A stretch of DNA of 64,000 bases from contig NC_081409.1 of assembly GCF_030272615.1 (NCBI RefSeq), positions 247,133,502-247,197,501 on the forward strand, in the 5' to 3' direction. A program made the position numbers and the translations under genes. The stretch is from Cryptomeria japonica (taxonomy: Eukaryota > Streptophyta > Pinopsida > Cupressales > Cupressaceae). The notes under the pieces were generated by a model. It was not told the DNA's origin, ran no database searches, and saw only the letters and a list, made by a program, of their open reading frames with translations. Position 1 is the first letter of the stretch. The number at the start of each line of letters is the position of its first letter. This document shows positions 58,123-64,000 of the stretch, piece after piece.

Positions 58123-58163
58123 TTACAGAGAATTTTCACTCGAGTGTATAAGATTTTTATAAC

Positions 58164-59055
58164 TTTTATATCAGAAGAGGTTTCTTTATTTAAACTCATT
58201 TTTTATAATTTAATCAAAAGCGATTATACATTGCACTTGCAAGTGAAGGGCCATATATTTGTTTAAGTTAGTGACAAAGATATTAATTAATTGTTTCTTA
58301 GGAATGAAGATAAGTTTTGAACCACTCTGATCCTTGTCCTCAGAAGCTTCATGGGAATATCCTAAGTATGTATTTATCATTAAAAGCAACTCCCTAACAT
58401 GCTATAACGAATTCTTTACCATGTTCTCTAGAACCTATCTTCATTTTATACTTGTCAAATTTTAGGATTTTAAAGTGGAGAGGAAAATGGGTTTGTCATA
58501 TAGACTGATCAAAAGGGTTGGGGCATAACTCCTCAAATGTATACTTCTTACTTTTGTTTTGGGATCTTGTTTGCAGTTCTTGTATTTTTCCTTCATGTCT
58601 TACAATTCCTGAAAAAAATGATAGGTTTGGGGATGATTTGGAATTGTTTTTATATTTTTTAGTTTAATTTGGATAGCTAATCCATGTGTGTCATGTTTGC
58701 TAGTTCTCGCCTCAAATCTGCATTTCACTATTTGCATTGGATTTATAGAAACCCTTCCTCAACTCAAGGGCTAGTTTGTTTTTCAAATTTTAAAAATAAT
58801 TTTCTCAAAATATGCATAGAGATTGTTCTCATGATCTAGAAGTCTTCATGAAAGAAAAATAATGATATATGACCATGCTTTGTGTAACAATTGAATATAA
58901 AATACTTAATTATCTCAATCATTGTAGATCTACTAGTTAATGCCAAGTTTTTATATACCAATTTTATATACCAAGTTCTCCTAGTTATTCCCATAGTTTG
59001 GAAATCTATGTTATGAGAAATTTTAGTTCATGTCAAGCCAATTGTTCTAGCAATG
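58164..59055. other. AT-rich spacer, no gene
   Basis: No frame, repeat or RNA is recognised. Confidence 0.5.
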
Positions 59056-59059
59056 ACTT

Positions 59060-59210
59060 CCCAAATAAAACCATCAATACTCTTATCAGAAGATTTCTTC
59101 TTCAATTCCAACTCTTCATCATAGATTTCCCTCCCAACTAACCCATCTCCTATTTTATTCAATCATATTCCAGCCTTCCACACCACTTCAATATATATAA
59201 AATAGTTAGT
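59060..59210 (-). pseudogene. UGT exon 2 fragment (second decayed paralogue)
   Basis: The minus strand encodes, after TNYFIYIEVVWKAGI, a stop and then LNKIGDGLVGREIYDEEL. This follows the intact UGT just after its PSPG box (TNAKYIEEHWKMGIRLKKKEDGLVGREE). The match fades past ~59,060. No PSPG box or exon 1 is left. It has the same orientation as the intact gene, ~18 kb away, with the copia remnant and the LINE in between. Confidence 0.55.
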
Positions 59211-59212
59211 GT

Positions 59213-59419
59213 ATGTGGGAAAAGCGGGTCGATAGAACTAAAAATGCGAAAAACGGAGCTCTATGGAGCCTTGCCGACACACTCATAGGACTTCTTGGTG
59301 CAAGCTATGGAGTAATGAAGTATCACTTAGCTTCCCAAGGTTGGTCCCATGGTTCTCTATCTTACACGGTCCCTGAAACCAATGTTCTTGCTCTCAGATC
59401 ATTGAGCAAAATGGTTTAG
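59213..59419 (+). other. Short open frame of uncertain nature
   Basis: This 68-codon plus-strand frame (MWEKRVDRTKNAKNGALW...) has a more coding-like composition than its surroundings and directly adjoins the UGT fragment. No family is recognised. It could be an exon remnant or the start of the R2 repeat. Confidence 0.15.
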
Positions 59420-60650
59420 GGATGGCAAATGCAAGAACGAGGGATGCTTTTGTTGATTTTAATATGAGATGCATCCTAGGCTATGCATGGTGCTACAAAT
59501 GCAATAAACTAACTATAAGATGATAAGGTTAGTAAACAAACTATCCTAGCCTACTATATTAGTTAATGATTTAAGCTAATGATAATAGAAATACTCTAAA
59601 ATGTATATTAGATTACTTTCTATTTTAAAGAGAGGCTAAATGATGAGCATATATGAAATGAAAGCTTGAATGTATTTGAGCATAAGTATGATACTACAAA
59701 CTTGGATCCTGAAAATGGAGGAATGAGAGCTCTATTTATAGCAAAAACAGGGCAATGGATGGTCAGGATTGAAAGAGTTGATCAAAGGTTTAGTTTGAAA
59801 GTTGGGAATCCATGTTTGCAATTTGCACCAATGAAATGGTGACAAATGTCAACATAGGGTTGGGTTGAGAGAAGGGGTTGGAGGCATTAAATGCCTGAGA
59901 AGACCTTATGGTTATCTAGAGGGCAAGGGTCAAGCTTAAGTTAAGATTACCCATTGGATTAAGAGTTAATCCAAGGATAAACTCTTGTGCAAATGATTAA
60001 GGGATAACCATAGTCAAAGCAATGAATGCTTGATGAGACCCTTGGGTTACATGGAGGTTGAGTTAAAATAAATTCTTTAATCATGCAAAGGGGTTGAGTT
60101 AACCATTAATGGTTTGGGAGACTTTGGAAAATTAAGTGGTTGAAGACTTGAAGCCTTTATTGGTTATCAAAGACTTTAAGGGTTTGAGAAGTGACTTCCC
60201 TTTGTTTAGGGATGTGACAAAGTTTAGAAGATGGGTTAGGTTAATTTAGAAGTGATTAGAAGGGTCTAGAAGAAATTAGGAATAGGTTTTAGAATGCAAG
60301 TGGGAGATGTAGGAGAATGCAAGTGGATGGAGGGATAATAGGATTTAATTGAAATAAAGTTAATTTAATTCAATTTGGTTGCAATCAAATAAATTAGATT
60401 TATTCAATTTAGGATAAACTTTTTAATTAAATTTGAATTTAATTAAAAGTGGATAGAAGGGATTTAATTGAATAAAATGATTTATTCATTTAAATGGTGG
60501 AAAGAAGTCTAGTGAATTTAATTTAAATAAATTGAGTAATCTACTTAATTTAAACAGAAGAATGTGGGAAATTTAATTAAATTGAATTTAATTAAATAGA
60601 GAAATTAACATAAAATATTCATTTAGGAATATGGTCATTTTTATACGTCT
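59420..60650 (+). repeat. LTR-like dispersed repeat (copy R2)
   Basis: It is related to 2256-3600 with the same landmark order: a TATA-like TCTATTTATA (59,731-59,740), GCAATGGATGG, GGCATTAAATGCC, AAGGGATAACCATAG, GAGAAGTGACT and an AATTTAATT-rich end stopping near TATACGTCTACA. No classic primer site follows. If it is a 5' LTR, the element would contain the PMD pseudogene downstream; this is inference. Confidence 0.5.
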
Positions 60651-62210
60651 ACATTTTGCCCCTCTTTGAAGTGACGTGTGTGCACATGTTATTTCAAAGA
60701 AAATGATGTGTTATCATGATTTATGATCAAATGAAATTTTTGTGTTGCTCTTATGATTTGCAAGTCGTGCCCCAGATTTGATTTGATGCGTGATGCCCCA
60801 GATTTGATATTTGATGGTGATGCCCCCTCAGGAGATGAATCAATATTTTGAAAATTTTTATTTGATTTGTTGATTTGTGTTTGGTGTGTATAATTTTGTC
60901 TATGGGAAATGTTTATATTGATTCATCTCCTGATAAGTTACATGTTTTTAGGGTATAAGGGAGACCGCGAGCAAATTACATGGCCAGTTCCCTAATCCTA
61001 ATTTCATTTTCCTCCTATAAAAGGGGAAAAGTGCTTTGATTTGATTCATTTGTGCATTGTTGACTTTGGAGAAAGAGAATTTGGAGAGATGTCAAAATGC
61101 CTATTCTGTATTCTAGGCATCATTTTGAGCATGTTCAGAGGTACTGGAGACCTGCCGCATATGGACCACCAGTAAGTCAACACTTTTGACCCTTTTTTTA
61201 TTTTTTATTTTGTCGTTTTTGGTCAGTTTTTGATTTTTAAAATTCGGTTTTATCGGTTTAGCACGTCAAAGCCATAATTTAGCACATATGAAAATTTAGG
61301 TAGCACATAAAGTTTGATTTTAGGGCTCCGTCCGAAACAAATAGTGTAGCGCATAGAAGCTCTAGGTTAGCGCATGGCGGGAAAGTAGCGCATGTTTATC
61401 ATATGATAGCGCGTCAAGTCAATAGGGTAGCACGTGGGCAAGACCTAGCGCATAGGGGTCACAGGGGTTCGTATGGGTAAGGGGTTTTAGCGTGTAGGGT
61501 AGACCTAGCGCATAGGGTCAAATAGGTAGTGTCAGCAAGGTATAGGTTAGCGCATAGGGTAGGTTGGATGGCGCATTGGGGAAAAAGGATAGCGCATGGA
61601 AGCATTCTAGCACATAGGGTAAATAGAGTAGCACATGGGAAAAATAGCTTAGCGTATGGGTGTATTTTGGCGTGGGGAGAATTTGTTTTAGTGCATCAGG
61701 AAAAATTTTGTGGGATGGGGTGATTTGTGAAAATGTTGTGTTGTGTTGTCATGGTTTTTATTGATTTGTCCAATATGAGTGTTGATATAACTTGTTTTGA
61801 TTTGCAATATTTCAAGTTATGCATAGATATTAATGTGTTGTTTTGATCAAAGCATAATTTGTTTTTGCACTTTATTGCAAGTTCAATGTGTGAAGCCTGA
61901 TTTGTGTTACAAGCTGATATGGATTGAAAACTTGAGTTGTTTTACAAGCTGATATGGGTGGGAAACTTGAGTTATTTTACAAGTTTATGTGATTTGGAGA
62001 CTTGAGTTGTTTTACAAGTTTTGATATGGTTTTTGATAACTTGAGTTGTGTTACAAGTTTTGATATGAAATGATAGGATGTTGAACTTGATGTAGATGAG
62101 CAAATTGTTTCATGTTGTTGATGTGATTTTGATTTTGATATCTTTGTTTTGATTTGGAAACTGATATTAGACTTGTTTTGTTGGTTGATAGGAGTGATTG
62201 GGGGTGGTGC
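60651..62210 (+). repeat. Leader region rich in short degenerate repeats
   Basis: Bases ~61,330-61,690 hold about 15 degenerate copies of TAGCGCATAGGG-like units at 15-40 bp spacing. Bases ~61,900-62,060 hold about five copies of a ~38-bp unit (ACTTGAGTTGTTTTACAAG plus TGATATGG). The remainder is T/G-rich without coding sequence; the frame 61,529-61,723 is a translation of the GCGCAT repeats. It may be the leader of the element that carries the PMD gene. Confidence 0.6.
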
Positions 62211-62214
62211 AGTT

Positions 62215-63990
62215 GCGTGAGTGATTTCCTAGGCCTTGGACGCTGATACCACAGTTGACACAGGCCGACCTGGATATTATTGAGAGATGCGGGTTGACGT
62301 CCCTGTTGGATATGCCTTGGTTCACTGTGAACCAGGGGTTACTTATAGCGCTCGCAGAGAGGTGGCACAGTGACATGAACACCTTCCACTTTGCCATGGG
62401 TGAGATGATAGTCACACTAGAGGACTGCTACAAGATTCTGTGCATACCAGTAGTAGGTGCACTACTACCTTATGAGCAGTCAGAAGAGGGTGGCACAGAG
62501 GCACTTCGTCGTATATTCCAGGATGAGATAGTATACGGATATGAGATCCCTTGGCAAGAGTTCCTGGACTTGGATTATGCACCACTTCCTTCAGTACTGG
62601 CAGGGTTTATAGGTGGATTCCTTTGTCCTAATTGCAAGTCAAAGGGATTCTCTGTTGGATGGGGGCTAGTGTTAGAAGACATGGTTACACAAGGCCGCAG
62701 GTTCGCATGGGGATCGACTATGCTAGCCCATCTGTATAGGGACTTGCACGAGGTGGTATACCTAGGTTACGACAGTTTGTCAGCTGGCGTGACGCTCTTA
62801 TAGGTATGGTGCTAGGAGCACATTCTGGCCGCCAGGCCATTAGCAGACAGAGATAGGCCCGTTGAACATGCCTATGCCTATGGGTACAGGGGTCTAGTTT
62901 GCCCAGTGGCAAACTAGAGCATTGGAGGAGAGTTTTGGATGACATTGATACGGTCACATGGCGACCGTATATAGGGTGTGAGGTATAGGCATAGGACGGG
63001 CTGGAGATGCCCTATGTGTTTATGACGAGATACCTAATTAGGAGGACCCCATTTGTTATTGAGAGGTTCGTGGTGACCAGAGTTTTGCGATAGTTTGGTC
63101 GACAGCAGGATATACCTCAGGGGGCCTGCTTGTATGCACGCCGGAGGTAGGACATACCAGATTGGGGCCCGACGATTGATAGTGCAGTGGCTGTGGAGGA
63201 GTTTGTTGGTTTGGTGGGCCAGATATGGGATTATGCCTCGGAGATTTTGGATGCGGGCATGACAGATGAGTTTGCGAGATTGTTTGCCGTTGGGTAGTGG
63301 CGAGGATTTCAGATCCAGAGGAGATGCGGCCGTCATTTGATGATGATGATGATGATGATGAGGGAGGTGGAGATGATGAGGATGATGGAGATGGTGGAGG
63401 AGGACGATGAGGGAGAGGAGATTAGGGGAGGAGGGGAGATAGAGGGAGGAGAGGAGATAGAGGGTTAGAGAGAGTAGTCAGACGAGCAGTGATGGATAGG
63501 GGGAGAGGCAGATTGGCCATTGGAGCCGGTGGAGAGGGGAGGGTGGGGGAGGTTCTAGCTACATTGGGGGGGACTGAGGAGGTGATACGGCCAGCTCAGA
63601 GGATGAGGAAAGATGTGCTATCACCTCCTACACCGAGGACAGGCGGAGTTAGAGGAGATGCCCTGGCATAGGTACCGCTACGGGTTCAGATCCCCACTCA
63701 TGTTGAGGATGCACAGATTTGGATCCTGCAGGTGACTGTACAGCAGCTGTAGGCACAGGTATTGACATATCAGTGGCAGATTGCGTAGTTAACCACTGAG
63801 CGAGACACAGAGATAGAGCTACAGGGTCGAGTGGAGGAGCTTGCAGCGAGCGTGCAGAGAGCAATGACGGGTGGTCCGATGAGAGACACCCTGAGAGAGC
63901 TATCTTTGAGAGCTCAGGAGGTAGAGTACTACCATCGGCACTATGAGGCTGCGATACCTAGGGATCGCCGAGTACAGAGCTTTACATAGT
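62215..63990 (+). pseudogene. Plant mobile domain (PMD)-coiled-coil protein, disrupted
   Basis: The frame from ~62,215 reads PWTLIPQLTQADLDIIERCGL, then LTSLLDMPWFTVNQGLLIAL, RWHSDMNTFHFAMGEMIVTL and EDCYKILCIPVVG, the conserved start of plant mobile domain proteins. It is open to 62,801. The domain continues beyond stops and a frameshift: CXEHILAARPLADRDRP, RRVLDDIDTVTWRPYIGCEV and RRTPFVIERFVVTRVLR. An Asp/Glu/Gly-rich tail (GATGAT repeats ~63,337-63,400) and a coiled-coil-like end (~63,720-63,960) follow. PMDs occur in host proteins and are often carried by plant transposons. Most stops are TAG at expected Gln or Trp codons. The end of the gene is cut off by the window. Confidence 0.7.
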
Positions 63991-64000
63991 CGAGATCCAG

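Larger units (their letters stand above)
49537..58149 (-). mobile_element. Complete LINE (L1-type non-LTR retrotransposon)
   Basis: The element is flanked by a target duplication AAGATTTTTATA(G/A)C at 49,523-49,536 and 58,150-58,163 (one mismatch in 14). Its 3' end is a poly(A) tail, seen as T11 at 49,537-49,547. It reads on the minus strand: a short 5' leader, ORF1 (from 58,122), ORF2 (55,944-51,700) and a long 3' region. At 8.6 kb it is longer than usual for plant LINEs, partly from a tandem duplication and an extra open frame in its 3' region. Stops and frameshifts in ORF1 and ORF2 make it inactive. Confidence 0.9.

Noticed and set aside
61529-61723. 64-codon frame with AHR/AYG repeats
   Set aside because: Direct translation of the degenerate GCGCAT repeat array.

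Overview
This window looks like nuclear DNA of a large-genome seed plant, most likely a conifer. Evidence: Ty1/copia elements with initiator-Met-type primer sites (TGGTATCAGAGC), AT-rich spacers, a split plant-type UDP-glycosyltransferase gene, a decayed L1-type LINE, and plant mobile domain (PMD) sequence. The conifer call rests on the general look of the retroelements and is inference; species cannot be read from the sequence. No bacterial genes, rRNA, tRNA or CRISPR array were seen.

Bases 1-34,400 are a stack of transposons. The 3' LTR of a copia element enters from the left edge (22-~1510). Next is a decayed DNA-transposase-like gene on the minus strand, split in two: its C-terminal end at ~1511-1673 and the rest at 22,392-24,696. 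Copia element A (+, 1674-22,391) sits inside its reading frame. Element B (-, 8961-21,765, target duplication TTTAT) is inserted in A. Element C (+, 14,455-21,225, target duplication AAAAC) is inserted in one LTR of B. B is non-autonomous: it keeps a gag-like coiled coil with four zinc knuckles plus an unrecognised charged reading frame, and no pol was found. From 25,123 to 34,398 a GA-rich tract, a mixed-orientation tandem repeat, a copia array (LTR - internal - LTR - truncated internal; D and E), more tandem repeat and a CT-rich tract follow in mirror-like order.

Bases 34,400-49,500 are mostly unique-looking AT-rich DNA. The only gene that appears intact is a UGT74-like UDP-glycosyltransferase on the minus strand (exons 41,372-40,868 and 40,069-39,102; 490 aa), with a TATA-like box and a poly(A) signal. 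Two shorter fragments of related UGT genes (~44,865-44,940 + and ~59,060-59,210 -) suggest a former small UGT cluster later spread apart by insertions. A copia pol remnant with an internal 355-bp tandem duplication (45,135-47,364 -), an LTR fragment and a gypsy-type protease remnant lie downstream.

Bases 49,537-58,149 are a complete but mutated LINE on the minus strand, bounded by a 14-bp target duplication and a poly(A) tail. It has ORF1, ORF2 (endonuclease, reverse transcriptase, zf-RVT, RNase H) and an extra open 196-aa frame in its 3' region. The last 4.5 kb hold an LTR-like repeat related to 2256-3600, a leader rich in short repeats, and a PMD/coiled-coil pseudogene that runs to the window end.

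Functionally, one gene (the UGT) is probably expressed; nearly everything else is transposon sequence decayed by C-to-T type change, with many stop codons matching CAG-to-TAG.
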